From IMG/VR virus record IMGVR_UViG_3300024320_000003, positions 1 through 64,000 of that record: a stretch of DNA of 64,000 nt; one strand, given 5' to 3'. This stretch comes from a virus. Positions 29,706 to 37,892 of this stretch are shown here, piece after piece. How positions within the stretch are numbered: position 1 is the first letter of the stretch; the number at the start of each line of letters is the position of its first letter. The notes beneath the pieces were generated by a model. The model was not told where the DNA came from and ran no database searches. It was given only the letters and a program-made list of their open reading frames with translations. The position numbers were made by a program, and so were the translations under genes.

Positions 29706-31580
29706 ATGAAGATTAATATTATTACAAGGTGTACCAGAACAAGTAACCTTTTAACAATTAAAGAAGGAGTATTAAATGCGCCTAAGGGAGTAACAGTAAA
29801 TTGGCACATTGTATTTGATACAGGAGCATTAAAGGATATTGATGCAGAGGTTCTCTCGAACTTAACAGATACTGTCAATGTCAAATTACATTTTGTAAAA
29901 GGACAAAGAGGAGGATTATTATATCCTGAAGTTTCTGATATTATTAGAACAATCAAATCAGGTTGGATCTATTTACTAGATGATGATAACATTATACACG
30001 AAGACTTTTACAAAACTATTAAAGCGAGTATAAAGAATCTTCCAATTGCACAGGTTCATATCGTTTCTCAATTAGTTGCAGGTAGAGATTTTACCGGACA
30101 AGAAATTAGAGTAGCTAGTCGTGAAAATACTGCATTTCAGAAAATTGACATTGCACAGATGGTTATTAATAGAAGCATATTTGATACTCATTCGTTTAGT
30201 GCAAATTATGCAGCAGACGGTTTCTTTATAGAAGAAGTATTAAAAACACATGGTGATTCATTCGTATGGATTGACAAGGTTTTATGCCACTACAATTATT
30301 TAGAAAAAGTACCAAGTGCAAAAATACCTAAAATAATTTATATAGGAAAAACTAAGCCAGAATTAAAGTCTATAAAATATTTATCGTATGAAGCAGATGA
30401 ATTAGACGTTAAATACTTAGAAGACGATAGTGAAGTAATTAACGCAGTTACGTCGTTTAATCCTGATGCAATTATTACAAATGGAGAATCATGGAAAGAG
30501 TTTCCTAACCTAGCTTCTCTTCCTCTCCAATTTAGAAAAAGGTGGTTTAATTCTGAGAACACGGAAAATATAGGAAACACTGCATATTCCGTAGCAATGA
30601 ATTCTATTCTATCTCCTTCTAACCTAGAAGATGATCAGATGATTTCATTCTTTACGCCTATATATAATACTGGTGAAAAGTTATGGAACACATATAGATC
30701 CGTAAGAGATCAGACGTATAATAACTGGGAATGGGTTTTAGTAAATGATTCCACCGATGGAGGTAAAACTTTAAAGATAGCAGAAGAAATTGCGTTAGTA
30801 GATCCAAGAGTAAAGGTGTATGATTTTAGAGAAAAATCAGGAGGATGTATTGGAGAATCTAAATACAGATGTTGTTCTCTTGCTAAAGGATATATTCTAG
30901 CAGAATTAGACCATGATGACTTATTGGTTAAAACATGTGCAGAAGATTTACATAATGCTGCACAGGCACATCCTGATTGTGGTATGTTTTATGGAGATAC
31001 TGCCGAGGTAAATGAAGAGTGGGAAAATCAAAGATATGGAGAAGGGTTTGCATTAGGATATGGTTCTTATAGAGAAGAAGAGTATGAAGGTAGAATGTTG
31101 TCACCTGCTAATCAACAGAATATTAATCCAAAAACAATCAGACATATTGTAGGAGTTCCAAATCACGTTAGAGCATGGAGAAGATCTACTTATTTTGAAA
31201 TAGGAGGACATAACAGAAGTCTAACAATTGCAGATGATTTTGAATTAGTGATCAGAAGCTTCCTATATTCTAAGATATGTAAAATACCTAAACTAAGCTA
31301 TATTCAATTTCTCTATAATAATCAAGGTGGAAGAAACACTCATGATTTATCAAGAGCAGACATTCAAAGAAGAGTTAGAACAATAGCACAATATTATAAT
31401 GAACAAATCAACGCTAGATTTATTGAATTAGGAATAGAAGATTGGGCATATAATGAAAGCCCTGACTATCCTATCTCAGCAGAGTCAAGATATGGAGAAG
31501 AAGAAGGAGTTGCTAACGAAACATACGCTGAAAAATCAGGAGTTGAAAAAAAAGTAACTAAATTAGAAAAAGTAAAATAA
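29706..31580 (+). CDS. Two-domain glycosyltransferase
   Basis: A 624-residue protein with two GT-A-like domains. The first (1 to about 210) starts MKINIITRCTRTSNLL and has LDDDN at 91-95; the second (about 305-560) is a GT2 domain starting MISFFTPIYNTGEKLW, with DHDD at 402-405 and ADDFELVIR near 510. A linker of about 90 residues joins them, and the C-terminus is Glu/Lys-rich. Such fusions usually add two successive sugars. Its stop codon overlaps the start of the lysyl hydroxylase-like gene, a sign that the two products act together. Confidence 0.78.
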   Translation: MKINIITRCTRTSNLLTIKEGVLNAPKGVTVNWHIVFDTGALKDIDAEVLSNLTDTVNVKLHFVKGQRGGLLYPEVSDIIRTIKSGWIYLLDDDNIIHEDFYKTIKASIKNLPIAQVHIVSQLVAGRDFTGQEIRVASRENTAFQKIDIAQMVINRSIFDTHSFSANYAADGFFIEEVLKTHGDSFVWIDKVLCHYNYLEKVPSAKIPKIIYIGKTKPELKSIKYLSYEADELDVKYLEDDSEVINAVTSFNPDAIITNGESWKEFPNLASLPLQFRKRWFNSENTENIGNTAYSVAMNSILSPSNLEDDQMISFFTPIYNTGEKLWNTYRSVRDQTYNNWEWVLVNDSTDGGKTLKIAEEIALVDPRVKVYDFREKSGGCIGESKYRCCSLAKGYILAELDHDDLLVKTCAEDLHNAAQAHPDCGMFYGDTAEVNEEWENQRYGEGFALGYGSYREEEYEGRMLSPANQQNINPKTIRHIVGVPNHVRAWRRSTYFEIGGHNRSLTIADDFELVIRSFLYSKICKIPKLSYIQFLYNNQGGRNTHDLSRADIQRRVRTIAQYYNEQINARFIELGIEDWAYNESPDYPISAESRYGEEEGVANETYAEKSGVEKKVTKLEKVK

Positions 31581-32197
31581 TGGGAAAATACGTAGAAATT
31601 TTAGATGCAAGCGATTGGGATGCATGGTGTGACAAATACATCGATCCCCTTTTAAGAAAAGGAGAATATGAACTCATAGTTGACGAAGCGGCTCCGAGTG
31701 TTTTAGTATTTCCTTTATTTAAAGAACAGTTTTGTAAAGATCTAATTGAACTATGTGAAACTGAAGGAGAATGGACAGTAGATAGACATGAATTTTATCC
31801 AACAACCGACATGCTCATTGACAAAGTATGGATGAATGAAATTTACTCAAAGGTTCTTAACGAATTTGTTAGGCCATTAGGAATATGGTTCTGGACTTTA
31901 GAAGGAAAGCAGTGGAATTCTATGTCAGATGAAACATTTATTGTAAAGTATACTACAGAAACACAAGCGCACCTTTCTCTTCACCATGATAATAGCCATT
32001 TAACAACTGTTGTTAGAATGAATGAAGATTTTACAGGAGGTGGAACTTATTTCCCATTATATAAGGCAAATATTAGTCCTCCTAGAGTTGGAATGGCAGC
32101 TTTACACCCAGGTGCAATTACACATAGACACGGTGCAAAGCCTATTTTTTCAGGAACAAGGTATATTACTGTAAGTTTCTGTAAGATGAGTGGATAA
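31580..32197 (+). CDS. PLOD-like collagen lysyl hydroxylase
   Basis: A 205-residue 2-oxoglutarate/Fe(II) dioxygenase whose C-terminal half strongly resembles the catalytic domain of animal procollagen-lysine hydroxylases (PLOD): FIVKYTTETQ, LHHDNSHLT with ligands His135 and Asp137, FTGGGTYFP, HPGAITHRHG with ligand His184, and SGTRYITVSF with Arg194 for 2-oxoglutarate. PLOD has the same order and nearly the same spacing (HPGxxTHxHxG, GTRYIAVSF). The known reaction hydroxylates Lys in X-Lys-Gly of collagen. It overlaps the preceding two-domain glycosyltransferase by one base. Confidence 0.82.
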   Translation: MGKYVEILDASDWDAWCDKYIDPLLRKGEYELIVDEAAPSVLVFPLFKEQFCKDLIELCETEGEWTVDRHEFYPTTDMLIDKVWMNEIYSKVLNEFVRPLGIWFWTLEGKQWNSMSDETFIVKYTTETQAHLSLHHDNSHLTTVVRMNEDFTGGGTYFPLYKANISPPRVGMAALHPGAITHRHGAKPIFSGTRYITVSFCKMSG

Positions 32198-32204
32198 ATA
32201 GAAT

Positions 32205-33158
32205 ATGAAGCAAATACAATCATTCAACCAATTTATTAACGAAAGCCTAAACGAAGATACTAATGATCTTTTTAAAGTTTATCTAGCAATTGATCCCGAC
32301 TCAGGTCACAGGTGGTGGTCTTATAAAGGATTTGCGTCAGATAATTTCTTTATACAAATCAATAAAGACAATTATAAAGACATAGATATTAATCCAGACT
32401 ATCCTATATTAACCTATAATTCAGGAGTAGTTGAAACCCTTTTAAAGGAAGGATTAGTTAAAAAAGAAAATGTATATAATAGACCAGAATTCATTAAGCA
32501 ATCTGGATCTAAGGCAGAGTTTCATAAAATAGTCGATGGAGATGAAAACATTCCACAAACATGCCATGACGAGAAAGAAGCTTTAGAAATTGGTTTTCCA
32601 TTAATTGCAAAGCCAGCTGAAGGACATTCAGGTATTGGAATTCAGGTTTTTAAATCTCAGGAAGATTGGGATAAAGCTGATCATTCTAAATTTGACGTAT
32701 ATTCCGAATTCGTAGATAAGAAATCAGAGCATAGAATAATTAACTTTAAAGGAGATGCTTTCTTTTGGATGGAAAGAGAACCATTAAATGATAAAGCAAA
32801 ATCAGGTGATGGTGACGGAAAAGAAGAAATGAATTTTAAATATATCAAAAGAGATATTACAACTCTTCCTGAAAAATTTAAAACACTAATAGAAAAATTC
32901 TGTGATAAGTTTAAAGATTTACCATATATATGTTTTGATATAATGGAAGATCAAGAAGGAAAATTGTATATTATAGAAAGTAATTCTCAACCTGGAGTTC
33001 CTTATGATTCTACTGTGCAAATATACCGTAAAATATTTAAAGACTTTTACGGAAGAGAAGTAAACAAAGATACTGACAAGGCCCTAACAAAATTATCTAA
33101 TGATTTAGATAAAAAAACTATAGAACTTGACAGCGAACGATTCGAAATAAAAGAATAA
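32205..33158 (+). CDS. ATP-grasp ligase with capsid-targeting-like leader
   Basis: A 317-residue ATP-grasp enzyme. KPAEGHSGIGI (136-146) is the nucleotide-binding loop and ICFDIMEDQEGKLYIIESNS with SQPG gives the Mg-binding Asp/Glu/Asn set; RimK-like peptide or amino-acid ligases are the closest in style. The N-terminus MKQIQSFNQFINESLNE matches the leader shared by five other proteins here and the T4 internal-protein leader, with I-N-E and L-N-E as possible prohead-protease cuts. If so, this enzyme is packaged in the capsid and injected. It follows the lysyl hydroxylase by 7 nt. Confidence 0.75.
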   Translation: MKQIQSFNQFINESLNEDTNDLFKVYLAIDPDSGHRWWSYKGFASDNFFIQINKDNYKDIDINPDYPILTYNSGVVETLLKEGLVKKENVYNRPEFIKQSGSKAEFHKIVDGDENIPQTCHDEKEALEIGFPLIAKPAEGHSGIGIQVFKSQEDWDKADHSKFDVYSEFVDKKSEHRIINFKGDAFFWMEREPLNDKAKSGDGDGKEEMNFKYIKRDITTLPEKFKTLIEKFCDKFKDLPYICFDIMEDQEGKLYIIESNSQPGVPYDSTVQIYRKIFKDFYGREVNKDTDKALTKLSNDLDKKTIELDSERFEIKE

Positions 33159-33161
33159 ATT

Positions 33162-33386
33162 ATGGCATATCCGGATATGACTTGTATGCATGTGAACTTA
33201 TGGGTTCATCACATGGACATTGACAAACTGTTTGACTTTATAACAGAAAGAATTAAAGAACCACCTAGCTATTGGATTTCTAGAGAATCTTGTCCTTCTA
33301 CAATTACAGGAGGATATGCAGAAATTAACGTATCATATAACACATATCTTATGATAAGACGTGTTAAAGAACACGGACACTTTTAA
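33162..33386 (+). CDS. Small hypothetical protein, paralogue of 15623 gene
   Basis: A 74-residue alpha/beta protein starting 3 nt after the ATP-grasp gene. The pattern MHVNLWVHHMDIDKLFDFI and INVSYNTYLMIRR parallels the 65-residue protein at 15623. Function unknown. Confidence 0.55.
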   Translation: MAYPDMTCMHVNLWVHHMDIDKLFDFITERIKEPPSYWISRESCPSTITGGYAEINVSYNTYLMIRRVKEHGHF

Positions 33387-33442
33387 TTGAAACAATTCCA
33401 AATGGAAGTGTATAGTTAAGTATAGTTAATAAACTTCCAAGT

Positions 33443-33910
33443 ATGAATAGATTATGGTTACGATTTGCACTGTGTATTTACGCAATATTATATACAGTGT
33501 GTCTGCCATTAATCCTAGGCATAGAGGATAGTTATAGTGATTATCATCAATTAAAACCAATCTTATTCCCTTTATTAACAATAGGAGTTTCATTAGGATT
33601 ATGGCTTCATCGTTCTATTGAATGGAAAATACCGGCATTCTTATTAATAATCATAGCAAGCTTTAGCGTTGCAAATTACCCTACAATACATAATATATCT
33701 GCTATTCTATTTTTTATGTCATCGACATGGATCATGCTCTTTGATAAAAGATTTAAAATCTTTGGAATAATATCTGCAATATTATATCCAACACTCTTTA
33801 TAAACACTGAACAGAATTTATTCTTGTTTGAAGTGTTACAGATACCTATTCTTTCCTTTTATCATTTCTCTAGAGTAGTATACTTAATGAGATTAAAGAA
33901 GAAAATATAA
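33443..33910 (+). CDS. Polytopic membrane protein
   Basis: A 155-residue integral membrane protein with about five hydrophobic helices and a basic C-terminal end (RVVYLMRLKKKI). No family recognised. Its upstream region contains near-duplicate GTATAGTTAAGTATAGTTAA, which may be the promoter. Confidence 0.6.
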   Translation: MNRLWLRFALCIYAILYTVCLPLILGIEDSYSDYHQLKPILFPLLTIGVSLGLWLHRSIEWKIPAFLLIIIASFSVANYPTIHNISAILFFMSSTWIMLFDKRFKIFGIISAILYPTLFINTEQNLFLFEVLQIPILSFYHFSRVVYLMRLKKKI

Positions 33911-33939
33911 ACAATTACACATATTTGAGTATAATCTAT

Positions 33940-34188
33940 ATGGCAAAGAAGAAAAAGAAGCTAGAGATTATTCACGTTAAGAAGCCAATTATTGGCGAAA
34001 CGTACTATTTCTATTTCGCAGGATCATGGGAAGTAGGAAAGTTAGAAGGTACCTCTGACAAATTAACAGAAACATACGGCCATCGATGGTTTACATTTGT
34101 TAATGGAAATTATGGAAGACAAATGAGATATCCAGTCTCTATTTATAATATTAGAAAAACTCACCCAAAACAAGAAAAAGATGTATAG
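33940..34188 (+). CDS. Small basic hypothetical protein
   Basis: An 82-residue protein from ATG 33940 (MAKKKKKLEIIHVKK); the longer TTG-initiated frame begins inside the promoter-like TTTGAGTATAATC and is rejected. The core (PIIGETYYFYFAGSWEVGKL) looks like a small beta barrel with a following aromatic strand. It overlaps the exonuclease start by 8 nt. Function unknown. Confidence 0.6.
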   Translation: MAKKKKKLEIIHVKKPIIGETYYFYFAGSWEVGKLEGTSDKLTETYGHRWFTFVNGNYGRQMRYPVSIYNIRKTHPKQEKDV

Positions 34189-34924
34189 TATTTCAGATTT
34201 AAAAAACATGTTATTTATTGACATTGAAACGTCAACTGCTGCAAAGGACTTAGATAGCTTTGCAGAGATTATTGGAGAAAATGCATACTCACACTGGGAA
34301 AAGAAAGCAAAGTATGGTAGACAAAGTAAATCAGAGTATGAAGGAGTTTCAGATGCTGATATGTATATCAAGGATGCTGCCCTTTATCCTGAATTCGGAA
34401 GAGCAGTAGTTATTACAATCGGACAAGTCACCTTCCCAGATGGCATTACACCTACCCCTAAGATAAAGTCTTTTTATGGAGATGATGAAAAGAATACTCT
34501 AAAGGAATTTATGGATACGATGGCATTAATCTTTAAGGCAAATCCTAAAATTCAAATAGTAGGTCATAACATTAAAGGCTTTGATATGCCTTACTTAATT
34601 AAAAGATCCATTATTCAAGGTGTAGAAATTCCACAACAATTACACTTACAAAAACTTAAGCCATGGGAGAATTGTCTATTAGACACTAATGAAATATGGA
34701 AATTTGGCGGATGGAATGGTGCATCTCTTTCTATGATCTGTGATCTTTTACAGATACCTTCTCCTAAACAAAACATGTATGGTGGTGAAGTATCAGAAGC
34801 GTATTACGCTGGAAGATTAGAAGAAATTAAAGACTATTGTGAAGATGATGTTATTGGAACTATGAACGTGATGTTAAAGATGTCAGATATGGAACTAGTA
34901 TCTAAGGTTGAAGCTCCATTTTAA
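34181..34924 (+). CDS. DnaQ-like 3'-5' exonuclease
   Basis: A 247-residue exonuclease of the DEDD superfamily, closest in style to the PolB-associated exonuclease group (DNA_pol_B_exo2). Exo I is FIDIETS (D14, E16), Exo II is VGHNIKGFDMP, and Exo III is IKDYCEDDVIGTM with the catalytic Asp. It would remove nucleotides from DNA 3' ends in proofreading, repair or recombination. No polymerase domain is attached. Confidence 0.82.
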   Translation: MYSISDLKNMLFIDIETSTAAKDLDSFAEIIGENAYSHWEKKAKYGRQSKSEYEGVSDADMYIKDAALYPEFGRAVVITIGQVTFPDGITPTPKIKSFYGDDEKNTLKEFMDTMALIFKANPKIQIVGHNIKGFDMPYLIKRSIIQGVEIPQQLHLQKLKPWENCLLDTNEIWKFGGWNGASLSMICDLLQIPSPKQNMYGGEVSEAYYAGRLEEIKDYCEDDVIGTMNVMLKMSDMELVSKVEAPF

Positions 34925-34937
34925 TTTAAACTTTTTT

Positions 34938-34998
34938 GAAAATAAACAGTTAAAAGTTTTTTTATCTCAGAAATTTTGCTTATATTAGTATAGTAATT
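34938..34998 (+). promoter_or_regulatory. Class A early promoter element
   Basis: GAAAATAAACAGTTAAAAG, TTTTTTTATCTCAG, AAATTTTGCTTATATTAGTATAG, ending 15 nt before the ATG at 35013. It is a forward-strand copy of the element at 1511-1571. Confidence 0.72.
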
Positions 34999-35012
34999 AA
35001 AAATAAAGAAAT

Positions 35013-35297
35013 ATGTTTGAAGACTTCGAAGACCAAAACAACGATGAGCACGATGAAATAGCTCAAATTCAAAAAAATGCAGATATGGAAAATAACCTTC
35101 ACGAACTGAAAGATAAACTAGTTAGAAATAACTGGGATATGATCTTAGAAAAAGGAGTTGACTTTAAATCAATGCAAGACAACGGCATAGAAATAGAACC
35201 GATTATCAGAACATTACAGCAAATGTTAGATTGGTTTCAGGAATCTGAAGAATATGAAAAATGTGCACATCTTAAAAATATTCTAGACAATAAATAA
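35013..35297 (+). CDS. Small acidic protein with UVR-like hairpin
   Basis: A 94-residue acidic protein. The C-terminus (QMLDWFQESEEYEKCAHLKN) is one of four copies in this window of a W/FxExEEYEKCxxL hairpin like the UVR motif. The N-terminus has an unrelated D/E/N-rich segment. A class A early promoter drives it together with the genes to about 36.7 kb, including DnaJ and bS21. Confidence 0.65.
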   Translation: MFEDFEDQNNDEHDEIAQIQKNADMENNLHELKDKLVRNNWDMILEKGVDFKSMQDNGIEIEPIIRTLQQMLDWFQESEEYEKCAHLKNILDNK

Positions 35298-35315
35298 AAT
35301 GTGTATAAATATATC

Positions 35316-35510
35316 ATGGAAGAACAATTATTAAAAGTCATTGCGGAGCAACTTACGAGAATTGCAGATCTTATGGAAAACCAACAGAAAAGAGATGTGG
35401 TTGAAAAAAGAAAGAGCATTAAAGTCGTTAAGGAAGCCGTAAAGAAAAGAAAGAATGAACTACTACGAACTGCTGCAGATAGACAAGTCAGCAAGCCAAG
35501 CCGAGATTAA
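35316..35510 (+). CDS. Small basic coiled-coil protein
   Basis: About 64 residues from ATG 35316 (MEEQLLKVIAEQLTRIADLM); the frame can be extended 5 codons upstream to a weaker start. A leucine-rich helix is followed by a very basic helix (KKRKNELLRTAADRQ), resembling small regulatory DNA- or RNA-binding proteins. Its last 56 nt overlap the dnaJ start in another frame. Confidence 0.5.
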   Translation: MEEQLLKVIAEQLTRIADLMENQQKRDVVEKRKSIKVVKEAVKKRKNELLRTAADRQVSKPSRD

Positions 35511-36255
35511 GAAGGCCTATCGTAAACTAGCAAAGCAATATCATCCCGATACCGTCGAAGGGGATGAGTCTTCCTTTAAAGAAATAGTTACAGCATACGA
35601 GGTTTTATCTGACGAGAACAGAAAAAGAAAGTATGATATTGAATTAGGATATAAGTCTTCTGACAATCCATTTCATAGTTGGTTTCAAAACGGAGAAGGA
35701 TCCTTCAGTGATATGTTCAATGATGCGTTTGGTTCCTCTTCAAAAGGAAGAGACGTTACGGTTAGAATGACAATAACCCTAGAAGAATCTTATCATGGAA
35801 CCCAAAAGAGAGTAGACATAGGTTCTAAAAAACTAAACGTTAATATACCTAAAGGAGTTTATGAAGGTATGAAGTTAAAAATTAGTGGAAAAGGTCAACC
35901 TCATCCTGCTAATTCATCTGCACCCAAAGGAGATCTAATCATTATAATTAATTTAAAATATGATGATAGGATTATATTAAACGGAAATGACATCTATGTA
36001 GATGCAAATGTTTCTTTTTATGATATGATTCTAGGAACTGAAATAGAAATCAATACGCCTTTTTATAAAATAAAGGTAAATGTTCCTCCAAATTCACAGA
36101 ATAATAAGATATTAAGAATAAGTGGTAAAGGATTCCCGATATATAGTATGAATACTTATGGTAACCTTATGGTGAAGTTAAATGCATTTAATCCACCCCT
36201 TAAAGATTCACAAATAGAACTAATAAAAAAAATAAAAGAAATAGACAATGAATGA
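35455..36255 (+). CDS. dnaJ: DnaJ/CbpA-like J-domain co-chaperone
   Basis: A 266-residue Hsp40. The J-domain covers residues 1 to about 65 with the HPD motif at 30-32, which stimulates DnaK ATPase. A short Gly/Phe-poor linker (NPFHSWFQNGEGSFSDMF) leads to two beta-rich substrate-binding domains (about 95-250). The zinc finger of full DnaJ is missing, so it is of the CbpA type. The phage may use it to steer host DnaK towards phage folding needs, as lambda does with host DnaJ. Confidence 0.88.
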   Translation: MNYYELLQIDKSASQAEIKKAYRKLAKQYHPDTVEGDESSFKEIVTAYEVLSDENRKRKYDIELGYKSSDNPFHSWFQNGEGSFSDMFNDAFGSSSKGRDVTVRMTITLEESYHGTQKRVDIGSKKLNVNIPKGVYEGMKLKISGKGQPHPANSSAPKGDLIIIINLKYDDRIILNGNDIYVDANVSFYDMILGTEIEINTPFYKIKVNVPPNSQNNKILRISGKGFPIYSMNTYGNLMVKLNAFNPPLKDSQIELIKKIKEIDNE

Positions 36256-36553
36256 TTTACCAGATTTTGACGAATGGGATAATTCAGATACCAATAGAAA
36301 TAATCCAGAATTTGAAGTTAACAACAGCGTAGAATCAATCGCGTTTATTGAAAAATTGAAATCATCATCCAAAGAGATAATGATGGACTTAATTTATAAG
36401 GCTATAATTGAAAATGAAATGGGAGCATTAAACAATAATTCTCCTAAAGAAGAAAAAATAGCAGCACTAGAAACGGTTATCAAATATTTCGCAGAACAAG
36501 AAGAATATGAAAGATGCCATGAACTTAAAAAAATCATAAGCAATATATGTTAA
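36248..36553 (+). CDS. Small acidic protein with UVR-like hairpin
   Basis: A 101-residue protein that overlaps the dnaJ end by 8 nt. The C-terminus (TVIKYFAEQEEYERCHELKK) is another copy of the UVR-like YFxExEEYExC hairpin. Its last codons overlap the bS21 start, so dnaJ, this gene and bS21 form a translationally coupled set. Confidence 0.62.
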   Translation: MNDLPDFDEWDNSDTNRNNPEFEVNNSVESIAFIEKLKSSSKEIMMDLIYKAIIENEMGALNNNSPKEEKIAALETVIKYFAEQEEYERCHELKKIISNIC

Positions 36554-36744
36554 TAATTAATGTAGATAAAGGGAATATAGAAAAAGCTTTAAAACAGTAT
36601 AAGCGTAAAACCATTAAGACCAAACAGATGAAAAAGGTTAGAGATGAAAAGCAATATACGAAGCCCTCTGCATTAAAGAGACTTAAGTTCCAAAAGGCAA
36701 TATATCTTCAAAAGAAATCTAACGCCGAAAACAAGGACAAGTAG
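36547..36744 (+). CDS. rpsU: Ribosomal protein bS21 homologue
   Basis: A 65-residue protein that aligns from end to end with bS21 in pattern: MLIINVDKGNIEKALKQYKR, a basic second helix, then KPSALKRLKFQKAIYLQKK with Tyr53. bS21 is the ribosomal protein most often found in phages and sits near the 3' end of 16S rRNA on the 30S subunit. In Flavobacteriia, ribosomal bS21 helps hide the anti-Shine-Dalgarno sequence, so a phage copy could change which mRNAs are chosen. It starts within the end of the previous gene; no Shine-Dalgarno is seen. Confidence 0.82.
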   Translation: MLIINVDKGNIEKALKQYKRKTIKTKQMKKVRDEKQYTKPSALKRLKFQKAIYLQKKSNAENKDK

Positions 36745-36850
36745 AAATATAATAACATATTTTTTTACTTCATTTTACCTTAGACCTTACCGGAATTAAA
36801 TATATAAATTGAGATTATTAATATCTCGATATAAAAAAATATACTTTGTA

Positions 36851-37108
36851 ATGAAGGAATCTTTTAGTGATGACAAAGACGCATTGATGAGATCAAGCTA
36901 TTATACTATCACAAGAAATTTTACTAAAACCATTAATAGATTTGTTGTATTCAGCGAAGGCAAGAATACGATAGAAATCCCTCATGGCGAAGGACAAAGA
37001 AGCAAGTTCATAGATATTATTATAGAATATTTTGAAGAACTTGAGGAGTATGAAAAATGTGATACGTTATTGCAGCTTAAAAAAACGGTAATAATGGCAG
37101 GAGACTAA
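36851..37108 (+). CDS. Small protein with UVR-like hairpin
   Basis: About 85 residues from ATG 36851 (MKESFSDDKDALMRSS); the longer frame begins at a TTG next to TATATAAATT and is less likely. The C-terminus (IIEYFEELEEYEKCDTLLQL) is the best match to the shared UVR-like consensus. It precedes phoH by 14 nt. Function unknown; a ClpC-binding adaptor is one option. Confidence 0.58.
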   Translation: MKESFSDDKDALMRSSYYTITRNFTKTINRFVVFSEGKNTIEIPHGEGQRSKFIDIIIEYFEELEEYEKCDTLLQLKKTVIMAGD

Positions 37109-37122
37109 AAAAATTAAACTCG

Positions 37123-37851
37123 ATGAGCAGAAACAATTCAAACAATAAATCTTCATCTAGTTCCGATGGACCTAGAAGAAGAAGATACGGAATAAAAGAA
37201 GCAGAATTAAAAGGAGTACAATTAAGACAATCCCAAAAGAAATATACAAACACAATACTAGAGAATCAGATAACGTTTTGCACAGGTCCAGCTGGAACAT
37301 CCAAAACATTTACAGCATGTTATACTGCACTCCTCCTCTTAGCTAGAAAAGAGATTTCACAAATAGTATTATGTAAACCCATCCAGGAAGCAGGTGAAAA
37401 GTTAGGATTTTTACCAGGAGATATCGCAGACAAGATAGATCCATTCATGCAATCATACATATCGAACATTACAAAAATAGTAGGATCTGAAATAGCACAA
37501 ACTCTCGTAGAGAAAGAAGTTATTGTATTTAGGCCAATGGCTTATATGAGAGGTGATACATTTGACGGATCATTAATGGTATTAGATGAAGCACAGAATG
37601 CAACGTTCAAGCAGTTAATGTTATTTGTAACAAGAATGGGTAAAGACTCTAAGGTTATAGTAACAGGAGACGTTAGCCAGCATGATATATCTAAAGCCAA
37701 TGTTGGTTTACCTTCGTTTACTGAATTAATGACAGGTATTAAAGGAATAGGTGTGCATGAATTTACTGAAAAAGATATTGTTAGAGCAAAGATCCTTCAG
37801 GAAGTTGTAAAGAGATACGATAAGTGGAAGGAAAACCACGAGCCTAAATAA
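37123..37851 (+). CDS. phoH: PhoH-like ATPase
   Basis: A 242-residue P-loop ATPase. Walker A GPAGTSKT at 55-62 and Walker B MVLDEAQNA near 155, plus VLCKPIQEAGEKLGFLPGD and VTGDVSQHD, are the PhoH signature. PhoH is among the commonest host-like genes in large phages; a role in RNA metabolism or phosphate stress has been proposed but not proven. The Asn/Ser-rich N-terminus is probably disordered. Confidence 0.9.
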   Translation: MSRNNSNNKSSSSSDGPRRRRYGIKEAELKGVQLRQSQKKYTNTILENQITFCTGPAGTSKTFTACYTALLLLARKEISQIVLCKPIQEAGEKLGFLPGDIADKIDPFMQSYISNITKIVGSEIAQTLVEKEVIVFRPMAYMRGDTFDGSLMVLDEAQNATFKQLMLFVTRMGKDSKVIVTGDVSQHDISKANVGLPSFTELMTGIKGIGVHEFTEKDIVRAKILQEVVKRYDKWKENHEPK

Positions 37852-37892
37852 ACATTTCACTAAATGTGTGTATAACTCCTATAAAACTTAAT

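Noticed and set aside
36809-36850. TTG start for the 36851 gene
   Set aside because: The extra 14 codons overlap a promoter-like TATATAAATT and an AT-rich leader; ATG 36851 has a better context.
37866-37892. GTG start for RNase HII
   Set aside because: It overlaps a promoter-like GTGTGTATAACT, and the conserved part begins after ATG 37893.
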